Positions 25,283-33,768 of a stretch of 57,328 bases of DNA are shown here, piece by piece. The DNA is from a virus. The position numbers were made by a program, and so were the translations under genes. The first letter of the stretch is position 1; every line of letters begins with the position of its first letter. The DNA is taken from positions 1 to 57,328 of the IMG/VR virus record IMGVR_UViG_3300032208_000014; one strand, written 5' to 3'. The notes beneath the pieces were generated by a model, which did no database searches, was not told the origin of the DNA, and saw only the letters and a program-made list of their open reading frames with translations.

Positions 25283-26001
25283 TGTTCGGCGAACTGTCGA
25301 TATCAGAAAACCCGCTTGCCACCCAAGGCATTGTGCTTTTTGGGTCTGAATCGCTTGACGCAAACTTCACGCAGTCAACAGACTTATCCGCCATACTTAA
25401 CGGTAGTATGTCGGTTGATGCTTTCTTCTCAAAGGTGTCCGCAGCGGCGGGGACGCTGGTTGCTGAAATAGAAATTACATCTGACTTTACACAGACCACA
25501 CAGGGGCTGCGTTTTGCTACTGGCGTGGCTGACTTAGATTTTCAGTTTGACCAGACAACAGCGGCAAACCTTACAGCGTCTGGTGACGCATCAGTTGATG
25601 CTAACTTCACACAGACAAGCACCGCAGTCAAAGTAGCCTCTGGCGTAGCTCAAGTAGACTTTAACTTCACACAAACATCCGCTGCTATAGCTATACTTTA
25701 CTTGCTCAGTGACCAAACTGCACAATTTGATTACGACCCACTAGGTGGTTTGCTGCTTAGAACAGGGCTGAGTATGGATTCTCAGTTCGACATTACGCAG
25801 GCTCTGGGCGGGTTCTTGCGCTTTGCGGCGCAGACAATGGACAGTGTGTTTATTATGACGGCAGATGGTGCTATACTCTGGGTAAAGGTTGACGCAGGTG
25901 GTACACCAGAAAGCTGGACACAGGTGACACACACAGGCGATAGCTGGACTGAAATAAACGCAGGCACATCGTCTGAAACATGGACAAACAAGGTGGTATA
26001 A
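25282..26001 (+). CDS. Repetitive tail protein (FTQT repeats)
   Basis: At 239 residues, it is built from degenerate repeats of roughly 20-25 residues with the core V/L-D-x-x-F-T-Q-T/S (SLDANFTQSTDLSAIL, EIEITSDFTQTTQGLRFATG, ASVDANFTQTSTAVKVASG, QVDFNFTQTSAAI). The C-terminal Trp-rich part (ESWTQVTHTGDSWTEINA) has SxxW repeats. Such repeats suggest an elongated beta-stack or shaft. No homologue is named with confidence. Confidence 0.65.
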   Translation: MFGELSISENPLATQGIVLFGSESLDANFTQSTDLSAILNGSMSVDAFFSKVSAAAGTLVAEIEITSDFTQTTQGLRFATGVADLDFQFDQTTAANLTASGDASVDANFTQTSTAVKVASGVAQVDFNFTQTSAAIAILYLLSDQTAQFDYDPLGGLLLRTGLSMDSQFDITQALGGFLRFAAQTMDSVFIMTADGAILWVKVDAGGTPESWTQVTHTGDSWTEINAGTSSETWTNKVV

Positions 26002-26793
26002 ATGGCAAGTACATTTACTTCAAACTCAGGTATTGAAAAACCGGGATCTGGTGAACAGGCTGGGGCTTGGGGGACAACTGTCAATACAAACTTTGACATC
26101 ATTGACCGTGTCTTAAACGGCGTTGTTACGCTTACTTTGACAGGTACAACCACAACACTTACCACAACAGACGGGGCTTTGTCAGACGGTCACTATAAAG
26201 TGTTGGTGTTATCTGGTTCTCCGTCAGGCACAAATACAGTTACTATTACTCCAAATGACCAGTCAAAGCTGTATCTTGTAAACAACACCACCTCACAATC
26301 TGTTGTGTTCACACAAGGCTCTGGCGGTAACGTTACTATTTTAGCAGGAGCATCCGCTTGGATTTATGGCGATGGCGCGGGTTCTGGCGCACAGGTTCGT
26401 GTGTTGCCCTCTGATGTTGTTGGGGACACGACCCCACAGCTTGGAGGAGATTTGGACGTTAATGGAAACTCGATTGTCTCTACCAGCAACGGAAATATTA
26501 ACATTACACCCAACGGCACAGGCACAGTTGCCATATCTAAGTTGCAGGCAGCAAGCTTAAACTATCCTACGGCTGACGGCACAAACGGTCAGTATCTGCA
26601 AACAAACGGATCTGGCACTCTAAGTTTTTCTACTGTGCCGATCAGCGGCACTACCTTTACACTAGGTAGTTGGACTATAAGTGTAGTTAGTAATGAACTG
26701 GTATTTAGCTACAGCGGCACGGGTGTAGCTAAAATAAAAACCACAGGTGAAATTGTATCTGCGGACGACATCACAGCTTCAGGAACAATCTAA
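26002..26793 (+). CDS. Tail-fibre protein
   Basis: This 263-residue Thr/Gly/Ser-rich protein starts with FTSNSGIEKPGSGEQAGAWG, TTVNTNFDIIDRVLNG, a fibre N-terminal module widespread in marine podoviruses. It also contains QLGGDLDVNGNSIVSTSNGN, a beta-ladder unit, and ends in a short beta domain. It begins directly after the previous stop. Confidence 0.7.
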   Translation: MASTFTSNSGIEKPGSGEQAGAWGTTVNTNFDIIDRVLNGVVTLTLTGTTTTLTTTDGALSDGHYKVLVLSGSPSGTNTVTITPNDQSKLYLVNNTTSQSVVFTQGSGGNVTILAGASAWIYGDGAGSGAQVRVLPSDVVGDTTPQLGGDLDVNGNSIVSTSNGNINITPNGTGTVAISKLQAASLNYPTADGTNGQYLQTNGSGTLSFSTVPISGTTFTLGSWTISVVSNELVFSYSGTGVAKIKTTGEIVSADDITASGTI

Positions 26794-27519
26794 ATGGCTC
26801 TTCCAAGTTCTGGCGCAATTAGTTTAAGCGAAATAGCTTCACAGTATGGCGGAACCGCACCGCACAGCTTGAAGGATTATTATCGTAATGGCACAGAAGG
26901 TGTTCCTGATACAGCATCAACGCAAAGCATACCGACAAGCGGTGAGATTGGAATTAAGGACTTTTATGGTAGTTCTGAATCCAGCAACAGAGACATACGG
27001 GTTTGGATGTCTTATTTGTTTAACGAAAACGGATTTGGCGTAACCTCACAAAGCAGCACAGCCGCTCCTTCGAGCATATCCGCCGTTGCAAATGCTGTAG
27101 CTTGGCAACCTGTGTTTCGTGCGGGGCTAGGCTATATAACCAGTGCAAGTATTACAATTTCACAAAACGAAGATACATCTGCCTACAACAACAATGTGGT
27201 TTTGTACGGCGGCACAAGTGACAGCACCGTGACTAATGTAGTTGCGGCTTGGAACGCTGGATCTAGCGGCAGCACTGGTGGAGCTAGAAGCTACAGCATA
27301 GCATGGACTAATGCGGGGCTTATAAGCTCTATTACTTACACAGGTGGAAGCTATAACACGGGCATTATTGTTTGGGCTACCGATAATGTAAGCTCCGCAA
27401 ATAGCTCTGGATATACATGGTTTGGATTTAAAGTTACCAACCCTCCTAGCTTTGGTAAGGGTGCCCGTGTTCTGGGCGGTACTTTCTATAGTTCTTCTTC
27501 ACAGCCGCAACCGTCATAG
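26794..27519 (+). CDS. Tail protein with ALPSSGAISLSEIA start
   Basis: At 241 residues, the N terminus ALPSSGAISLSEIASQYGGT, APHSLKDYYRNG recurs in many marine phage tail proteins and ends with GEIGIKDFYG, a repeat of the same phrase. The C-terminal 180 residues form a Ser/Ala/Asn-rich beta domain. It is the last gene of the fibre array. Confidence 0.65.
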   Translation: MALPSSGAISLSEIASQYGGTAPHSLKDYYRNGTEGVPDTASTQSIPTSGEIGIKDFYGSSESSNRDIRVWMSYLFNENGFGVTSQSSTAAPSSISAVANAVAWQPVFRAGLGYITSASITISQNEDTSAYNNNVVLYGGTSDSTVTNVVAAWNAGSSGSTGGARSYSIAWTNAGLISSITYTGGSYNTGIIVWATDNVSSANSSGYTWFGFKVTNPPSFGKGARVLGGTFYSSSSQPQPS

Positions 27520-27526
27520 GTGGTAC

Positions 27527-29668
27527 ATGCCCTTAACTAAGTTACAGTTTAAGCCAGGTATTAACAGAGAGGTCACTTCGTATTCAAACGAAGGGGGCTG
27601 GCGCGACTGTGACAAAATTAGATTTCGGTTTGGCTATCCTGAAAAAATGGGTGGTTGGGAAAAGTACACAGAAAGTACCTATGATGGCTCTGCTCGTGCG
27701 CTGCATAACTGGATTGCGCTAGATGGCTCTGACTATCTGGGCATAGGCACTCACCTTAAATACTATATTGAAGAAGGTGAAAGCCTGAACAACATAACCC
27801 CGCTTCGCAACACCACTGCGGCAGGAGACGTTACATTCGCTGCAACAAATGGTTCTGCTACTATTACTGTTACAGATGTAGGACACGGTGCTTTTCAGTT
27901 CGATTTTGTTACTTTTTCCGGGGCAGTTAGTCTTGGAGGTGTAATTACCGCTACCGTTCTTAATCAGGAATATCAAGTTGCACGAGTTGTAGACGCTGAC
28001 ACATACGAGATTACCAGCGCAGTAGCCGCTAACTCGTCAGACTCAGGTAACGGTGGTTCAAGCACCGTAGGTGCGTACCAAATAAATGTAGGTCTAAACA
28101 CCTCTGTTGGCGGTACAGGTTGGGGTGCGGGTCTTTACTATGGTGTAACTAACGGCGCATTGCAGACAACACTCAACGAAGGCGGCACACTGTCCGCAGC
28201 CGACACAACAATTACCGTAACAAGCACCACAGGCATTGTAGCTAGTGATGTTGTGTTAATTGGCAATGAACTTATTCTAGTTGGTGGTATATCAAGCAAC
28301 GACCTGACAAGTTGTACACGCGGTCACTCTGGCACTACAGCTACAACACATGCTGATGGTTCTGTTGTAAGATTAGCACTAGGTAACGCTGACCCAGCAA
28401 ATGACTTTTCAGGCTGGGGACAAGCGGCATCAGGTGGTTTGACAACGACCACACAGATACGTTTGTGGTCACATGATAACTTTGGGGAAGATCTGCTTAT
28501 CAATCCACGCGATGATGAAATCTACTATTGGGACAGAACAAACAACCTGTCCACTCGTGCTGTAAAGTTGAACACAATCACAGGCACAAAGCGAAGTGTT
28601 CCGACTGTAGCCAAACAGGTTCTTGTTTCTGACCGTGACAGGCATGTTATTGCTTTTGGAGCAGACGGTTTGAACGCTAGTGCATCAGCAACAGATGGCA
28701 ATGGCACACAAGACCCTTTGCTCATCCGCTTTTCTGACCAAGAGAACCCAACTGAATGGTATCCTACGGCAACCAACACAGCGGGTGATTTACGTTTGGG
28801 TGCAGGATCAACCTTCATGCAAGCCGTAGAAACAAAGCGTGAGATACTGGTGTGGACGGACACCGCCCTTACTTCCATGCGTTTTATTGGTCCGCCATTT
28901 ACTTTTGGCCTACAGCAACTGTCCAGTAACATCACAATCATGAGTCCAAATGCGGCTGTAGCGACAGAAGATTTTGTTTTCTGGATGGGTATTGATACGT
29001 TCTATGTCTATGCTGGACAGACACAAACACTTCCCTGCACAGTTAAGGACAAGGTTTTCCTAGATTTTAACCTTACACAAAAAGACAAGGTTGTCGCAGG
29101 CATCAACTCTGAGTTTAGTGAAGTAACATGGTTCTATCCGTCCGCTAGTTCTAGTGAAAACAATCGATATGTCACATACAACTACAGTGAAAAGGTATGG
29201 TACTTTGGTACGCTTGAAAGAACGGCATGGTTGGATCGTGGAACTCGAACCTTCCCTATAGCTACAGGGGACGGATACATTTACAACCATGAGCTTGGTT
29301 ATGATGACGATGGCTCTGCTATGAGTTCATTTATCGAGTCGGCGGCGATAGATATTGGTGACGGCGATAGATTTACATATTTGCGTAAAGTCATACCTGA
29401 CCTAACTTTTGACGGGTCAACTAATCTTGCTTCACCGCAAGCTACGTTTACAGTCAAGGCGCGTAATAATCCTGGGGCAGACTTTGACAGCACGCAGTCC
29501 GGCACAACCAGTCGTACACAAACCACACCAGTGGAGGAGTTTACAGAACAGCTTGATTTAAGAGTGCGTGGACGTTCTTTTGCTCTTCGTGTAGAATCAA
29601 GTGCATTAGGGTCTAAATGGAAGTTGGGCAGTCCTCGCGTAGATATAAGACAAGACGGTAGAAGATAA
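27527..29668 (+). CDS. P22 gp10-like tail hub / DNA stabilisation protein
   Basis: At 713 residues, it starts with LTKLQFKPGINREVTSYSNE, GGWRDCDKIRFRFGYPEKMG, GW, the signature of the large stabilisation protein in marine podoviruses. Later landmarks are RSVPTVAKQVLVSDRDRHVI, LIRFSDQENPTEWYPT, VWTDTALTSMRFIGPPFTFG and VFWMGIDTFYVYAG, a beta-propeller-like pattern. ATG 27527 is preferred; an upstream in-frame start would overlap the previous gene by 98 nt. It seals the portal-connector after packaging. Confidence 0.8.
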   Translation: MPLTKLQFKPGINREVTSYSNEGGWRDCDKIRFRFGYPEKMGGWEKYTESTYDGSARALHNWIALDGSDYLGIGTHLKYYIEEGESLNNITPLRNTTAAGDVTFAATNGSATITVTDVGHGAFQFDFVTFSGAVSLGGVITATVLNQEYQVARVVDADTYEITSAVAANSSDSGNGGSSTVGAYQINVGLNTSVGGTGWGAGLYYGVTNGALQTTLNEGGTLSAADTTITVTSTTGIVASDVVLIGNELILVGGISSNDLTSCTRGHSGTTATTHADGSVVRLALGNADPANDFSGWGQAASGGLTTTTQIRLWSHDNFGEDLLINPRDDEIYYWDRTNNLSTRAVKLNTITGTKRSVPTVAKQVLVSDRDRHVIAFGADGLNASASATDGNGTQDPLLIRFSDQENPTEWYPTATNTAGDLRLGAGSTFMQAVETKREILVWTDTALTSMRFIGPPFTFGLQQLSSNITIMSPNAAVATEDFVFWMGIDTFYVYAGQTQTLPCTVKDKVFLDFNLTQKDKVVAGINSEFSEVTWFYPSASSSENNRYVTYNYSEKVWYFGTLERTAWLDRGTRTFPIATGDGYIYNHELGYDDDGSAMSSFIESAAIDIGDGDRFTYLRKVIPDLTFDGSTNLASPQATFTVKARNNPGADFDSTQSGTTSRTQTTPVEEFTEQLDLRVRGRSFALRVESSALGSKWKLGSPRVDIRQDGRR

Positions 29669-29898
29669 TGTCAAGTAATCAAGTTGCACCACCAAGGCTC
29701 CCCGAACCGCCAGTTGAATACACACAACAATATATGGCGGATCTAACCCGCTCGTTACAAACTTTTATTGAGCAGGAGCGTAACCCCGGTGAAATGCGCG
29801 GCACTAAATTAACCTTAACAGACCTGCCAACGTCAGCGACTGGACTTGAGGTGGGAAGCCTATATAATGATAGTGGCACAGTGAAGGTTGTAACATAA
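29668..29898 (+). CDS. Small tail protein
   Basis: This 76-residue protein (PPRLPEPPVEYTQQYMADLT, RSLQTFIEQERNPGEMRG, TGLEVGSLYNDSGTVKVV) has a helix followed by a beta hairpin typical of short fibre-attachment proteins in marine podoviruses. It is coupled to both neighbours by overlapping stop/start codons. Confidence 0.65.
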   Translation: MSSNQVAPPRLPEPPVEYTQQYMADLTRSLQTFIEQERNPGEMRGTKLTLTDLPTSATGLEVGSLYNDSGTVKVVT

Positions 29899-30707
29899 TG
29901 TTAAAAGGTCTGAAAAGTTTATTACCAATAGCAGGAGCCGCCGCTGGATACTTTCTTGGCGGTCCTGCGGGTAGCGCGGCTATAAACGCGGCTCTCGGCT
30001 CTGGTATCGGCACACTAGCAGCTGGTGGGGATCCTGAAGACGCAATCAAAAACGCTATTCTAGCTGGCGGTGCTGGTGCTGGCCTTAGTTCTTTGGGTAT
30101 TGGAACAGGTGCAACAGGTGTCGCGGCACAGTCCGCAGGCGCAAAAGCCGCAACTCAGGCGGCGGCAACAAAAGCGGCGGCAACAAAAGTGGCGGCTGGA
30201 GAGGCAGCAAAAGGCGGCTTGTTTGGTTCAGGGATTAGTGCTGGGGACGTAGCTCTTGGTAGTTCTCTCTTAGGTCTGTTGAGTGGCGCAGAGGACGAGG
30301 ACATTACAGACGAACCTGTCGGAGAAACAAACCCTGATTATGAGGGAATACCATATAAAGGCTTGTTTGTAGACCCAGATACAGGAATAGCGTATGATAC
30401 AATAGAAGAATTAGAGGACGCAGTAAATGCGCGGAAGAATCTTGCCTCTGGTGGTATTGTTGCTTTGAAAGAAGGTGGCACAGCTACTCCCGGTGAAGCA
30501 GGGTACATCGAAGGTCCTGGTACTGGTACATCGGACAGTGTCGATGCAGCAATATTCCAAAATGGAAAACGGGTATCAGAAGCCGCACTATCTGATGGTG
30601 AATTTGTATTTAGGGAAAAATCTGTTGTAGGCGCAGGAAATGGAGACAGAGAGCTAGGTGCCAAACGTCTGTACGCTATGATGGATCATTTTGAAAGGAT
30701 GGCTTGA
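29898..30707 (+). CDS. Internal virion protein with Gly/Ala-rich N terminus
   Basis: At 269 residues, the first 120 are hydrophobic Gly/Ala-rich (LPIAGAAAGYFLGGPAGSAA and on), suggesting membrane insertion. The C-terminal region has IEGPGTGTSDSVDAAIF, ALSDGEFVFREKSVVGAGNG and RELGAKRLYAMMDHFERMA, conserved in marine podoviruses. It is probably one of the ejection proteins that enter the host envelope with the DNA. Confidence 0.65.
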   Translation: MLKGLKSLLPIAGAAAGYFLGGPAGSAAINAALGSGIGTLAAGGDPEDAIKNAILAGGAGAGLSSLGIGTGATGVAAQSAGAKAATQAAATKAAATKVAAGEAAKGGLFGSGISAGDVALGSSLLGLLSGAEDEDITDEPVGETNPDYEGIPYKGLFVDPDTGIAYDTIEELEDAVNARKNLASGGIVALKEGGTATPGEAGYIEGPGTGTSDSVDAAIFQNGKRVSEAALSDGEFVFREKSVVGAGNGDRELGAKRLYAMMDHFERMA

Positions 30708-31576
30708 TGTCAACCGTTACTTCAACCTCACAATCTCTTCCTGCGTATCAGGAAGAGTATTTAAAAAACTTACTGTCTAGTGCAGAAGGGTTAGCCAATC
30801 AGCCGACCACAATTCCCGATTATCAAGTTGCGGAGATGACACCCGCCCAACAACGGGCTATTCAACTTGGTATTGATGGCATAGGCGCGTATCAGCCTAT
30901 GATGCAGGCAGGTGCTACGACACTAGGTCAGGGCGTAGCCGCCCTAACACCATCTGGCTACCAGCAATTTATGAATCCATACATCGACCAAGTTGTAGAT
31001 CAAAGTATGCAGGATTTACAGCGTCAGGCAGACATTGAGCGTCAGCGGATTGGTTCTGGTGCCATACAAAGCGGTGCTTTTGGTGGCTCTCGTCAGGCGG
31101 TGGCAGAACAAGAACTACAGAGAAATACAGCCGATGCAATGGCTCGTCAGTCTGGACAGCTTCGCTCACAAGCGTTTGAAAGCGCACAGAACAGAGCACA
31201 GCAAGCAGGAGAACTGTTTGGTAAGCTCGGACTCCAACAAGCTGCGCTAGGCGAATCCGCGCAAGCTGCACAACAACGAGATATCGGCATCTTGTCTCAG
31301 TTAGGTGGTCAAGAGCAACAACAGATGCAGGCCGAGATTGACGCACAACGTGCCACGAGCCTTGAACGCCAGTACGAACCATATCAGCGAATTGGCTTTA
31401 TGTCTGACATTTTCCGTGGTGTACCAACACAAACACAGACACTGACTTCCACAACTGCACCTAAACCAAGTCTGTTTTCACAAATAGGTGGTATCGGCAT
31501 GGGTATCGCGGGACTTCAACAAGCAGGTGCGTTTGGTGAGGGCGGGTTGTTCAGTAGCATATTTAATAGAGGTTAG
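30707..31576 (+). CDS. Internal virion protein, Gln/Ala-rich
   Basis: At 289 residues from ATG 30707 (TGATG), it is helical, Gln/Ala/Gly-rich, with conserved AYQEEYLKNLLSSAEGLANQ, YQQFMNPYIDQVVDQSMQDL and GAIQSGAFGGSRQAVAEQEL. A short hydrophobic Gly-rich stretch is near the end (IGGIGMGIAGLQ). This profile matches the second ejection-type protein in this phage group. Confidence 0.7.
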   Translation: MSTVTSTSQSLPAYQEEYLKNLLSSAEGLANQPTTIPDYQVAEMTPAQQRAIQLGIDGIGAYQPMMQAGATTLGQGVAALTPSGYQQFMNPYIDQVVDQSMQDLQRQADIERQRIGSGAIQSGAFGGSRQAVAEQELQRNTADAMARQSGQLRSQAFESAQNRAQQAGELFGKLGLQQAALGESAQAAQQRDIGILSQLGGQEQQQMQAEIDAQRATSLERQYEPYQRIGFMSDIFRGVPTQTQTLTSTTAPKPSLFSQIGGIGMGIAGLQQAGAFGEGGLFSSIFNRG

Positions 31577-31579
31577 GAC

Positions 31580-33760
31580 ATGAGCGTATACAATCGTAAG
31601 ATGTTTAAGCGGAATGCCCGTAACGCTTTAAATCAATCAGCAGGGGTACAAAACTTCCGACTTGGTGGACAGGTAGGACCGTATCAAACATTTACTGACC
31701 CCACATCTGGTAGAACCTACGGCGGAATCAGCCCGTCAAGTGGCGGTGTTAGATCTCTTCAACCGTTTAGTCTCGCGCAAAGATATCTTCAAGGTGGACG
31801 CAGTGCTGGTTATGGAAGAGGTTCTGCTATCAGTCCGGGTGAGTTTGCTGCCTTGCAAGCCTATGAAAGCGCGAACATGGCGGGGCGGAGAATAAAAGAT
31901 CCAACAGGTACAAGAATTGGTGGGGTGTTTGAAAGTATCTTAAATCCCGCTGGTAGAGTTGCGGCAGGTGGTGGCGCATTTGCTCGTAGCCTTGCTAGTT
32001 CGGCAACACAGGGGATTTTAGGTTCTGGAAAAGAAGGCGATGCTACATTTGGTGATCGCGTATCTTCAATGCGCGGACCTGAGCTTGATAGAGATTTTCT
32101 TGCTGACCAAGGAATCGCAGAACTTATAGACGCTAGAAATATGCAAACGGCATCTTCTCGTGGTCGTGGGTTTCCTGTCACTCGCATACCTGAAGGTGGT
32201 ATGGCGGCAGATCGAATTAAGCAAGAACAACTTAATCGTAATACTATGGATAACAGCCCAGAAGCCATTGCGCGTAGAGAAGCAGAAGCAGAAGCACGCA
32301 AGCAGATGGAACAACAAGGCATTGTTTTCTCAGATCAAGAGACTGGTAAAGTTGGTGACAAAAGCGAAACCGAATTTATGGCTGGTTTGATTATGGATGA
32401 CATTCAAGCCGCCCAGCAAGACCAGCGTAAAGAAGATGAGTATCTAAAAGCAGTAGAGGCGGCAGATCGTGACGAAGCTGATGTGGATCTAGCAGAGTAC
32501 AAAAAAGAAGAGGATAAGTCTGGTGACGGTGCATCTGGTGGCGGCGGTCAAGAGGGTGGTGATGCCGCCCCCTCCGCCAAAGAGGAAATCGAAAGAGTTA
32601 TTAATAGCGGAACAAAAGAAGAGCAAGAAAAAACTCTAGACGGGTTTATTCAGGAGTTCATGGATAAGGCACCGGGTTACGAAGGTGCAGACAGCGGTCT
32701 TATTCTTGCCAAGATTGGTTTTGCTATGGCGGCGGGTAAGAGTCCGAACGCTATCGAGAACATCGCTTCTGCCATGAGCGATGGTGCGGATATGCTGATT
32801 AAAGACAAAGCAAAACGAGACGAGTTTGACCGTCAACTTAAATTATCGGCAATGCAGTATGGATTAACTGAAACAAGTAAACTAAGAGCACAAGAAAGAC
32901 TTGATGATCGTAACTTCTTGAGTTTAGTAGACAAGGACGGAAAACCTGCACGCATAAGCATGACAGAGTTAATGGCAAATGACGGTAAAATCCCAGAAGG
33001 GCTACTGGATAAAGATGTGTACTTAGCTCAAGAAAAAGCAGCTTTAGAAAGATTAAGGAATGTAAACGCTCAAACGAAGGCACTAAGATCAGAACTTTTG
33101 TTATCGGATGAGGCTGCTCGTAAGATACAAGGGGATTATGGGAAAGAGGCGAAACGTTACATAGATGCTGAAGTGGGTATTGAGTTTACGGAAAAGGCTT
33201 TACTTAACATAGCGGATGATGGGTCTGTTGTAGGTCTTAAAGGTGGTGCAAAAGATTTAGCAAACAGACTGGCAAACGCAGGTGGAATTGATCTTGGAAC
33301 AAGCTTTGAAACAAAAGCCGAATTTGAAGCAAACGTAAGACAGGCTTTTCAAAAATTAATTCCTGTTTCTTTGGCTGGGGTACAATCTGCAAATTCTATT
33401 TCAAACAAAGATGTTCAATTTCTAGCTGATGCCTATATTGAGTCAGCAATTTTACAAGGCGGAGTCTTTAATTTAGCGATGATTGACGAAGACGTTTTAG
33501 CTAAAAAGTTAGGTGGAGTTATAAACGAGTTTAGAAGAAATCAAGCTCTTGCTGCAGGAAACATGCGGGGTATTGAAGAAAGACTTACAAATCGTATTTT
33601 ACCGGGTCAAGGTCAAGGTTCGGCGGTAACGCTTTTAGCAGAGTCAAAGAAGTCGCTTGAACCGTTTGGTGTTGGTCAAAGAACTACATCAGGGTTGGTT
33701 GACACTGGTGAGAAAAACTCTCAAGGTATGCCTATCTTTAAACTACCGTCCGCTGGTTAG
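31580..33760 (+). CDS. Large internal virion protein
   Basis: This 726-residue protein has a basic N terminus with PYQTFTDPTSGRTYGGISPS, and a long charged helical middle with GGGGQEGGDAAPS separating two parts. In the C-terminal half, GADSGLILAKIGFAMAAGKS, PNAIENIASAMSDGADMLIK recurs in marine podoviruses. It is probably ejected with DNA or forms the inner core. No enzymatic motif is visible. Confidence 0.65.
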   Translation: MSVYNRKMFKRNARNALNQSAGVQNFRLGGQVGPYQTFTDPTSGRTYGGISPSSGGVRSLQPFSLAQRYLQGGRSAGYGRGSAISPGEFAALQAYESANMAGRRIKDPTGTRIGGVFESILNPAGRVAAGGGAFARSLASSATQGILGSGKEGDATFGDRVSSMRGPELDRDFLADQGIAELIDARNMQTASSRGRGFPVTRIPEGGMAADRIKQEQLNRNTMDNSPEAIARREAEAEARKQMEQQGIVFSDQETGKVGDKSETEFMAGLIMDDIQAAQQDQRKEDEYLKAVEAADRDEADVDLAEYKKEEDKSGDGASGGGGQEGGDAAPSAKEEIERVINSGTKEEQEKTLDGFIQEFMDKAPGYEGADSGLILAKIGFAMAAGKSPNAIENIASAMSDGADMLIKDKAKRDEFDRQLKLSAMQYGLTETSKLRAQERLDDRNFLSLVDKDGKPARISMTELMANDGKIPEGLLDKDVYLAQEKAALERLRNVNAQTKALRSELLLSDEAARKIQGDYGKEAKRYIDAEVGIEFTEKALLNIADDGSVVGLKGGAKDLANRLANAGGIDLGTSFETKAEFEANVRQAFQKLIPVSLAGVQSANSISNKDVQFLADAYIESAILQGGVFNLAMIDEDVLAKKLGGVINEFRRNQALAAGNMRGIEERLTNRILPGQGQGSAVTLLAESKKSLEPFGVGQRTTSGLVDTGEKNSQGMPIFKLPSAG

Positions 33761-33768
33761 GAGAGGTT

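Noticed and set aside
16904-27519. Diversity-generating retroelement acting on the fibre genes
   Set aside because: No reverse transcriptase, template repeat or variable-repeat pair was seen in the window.
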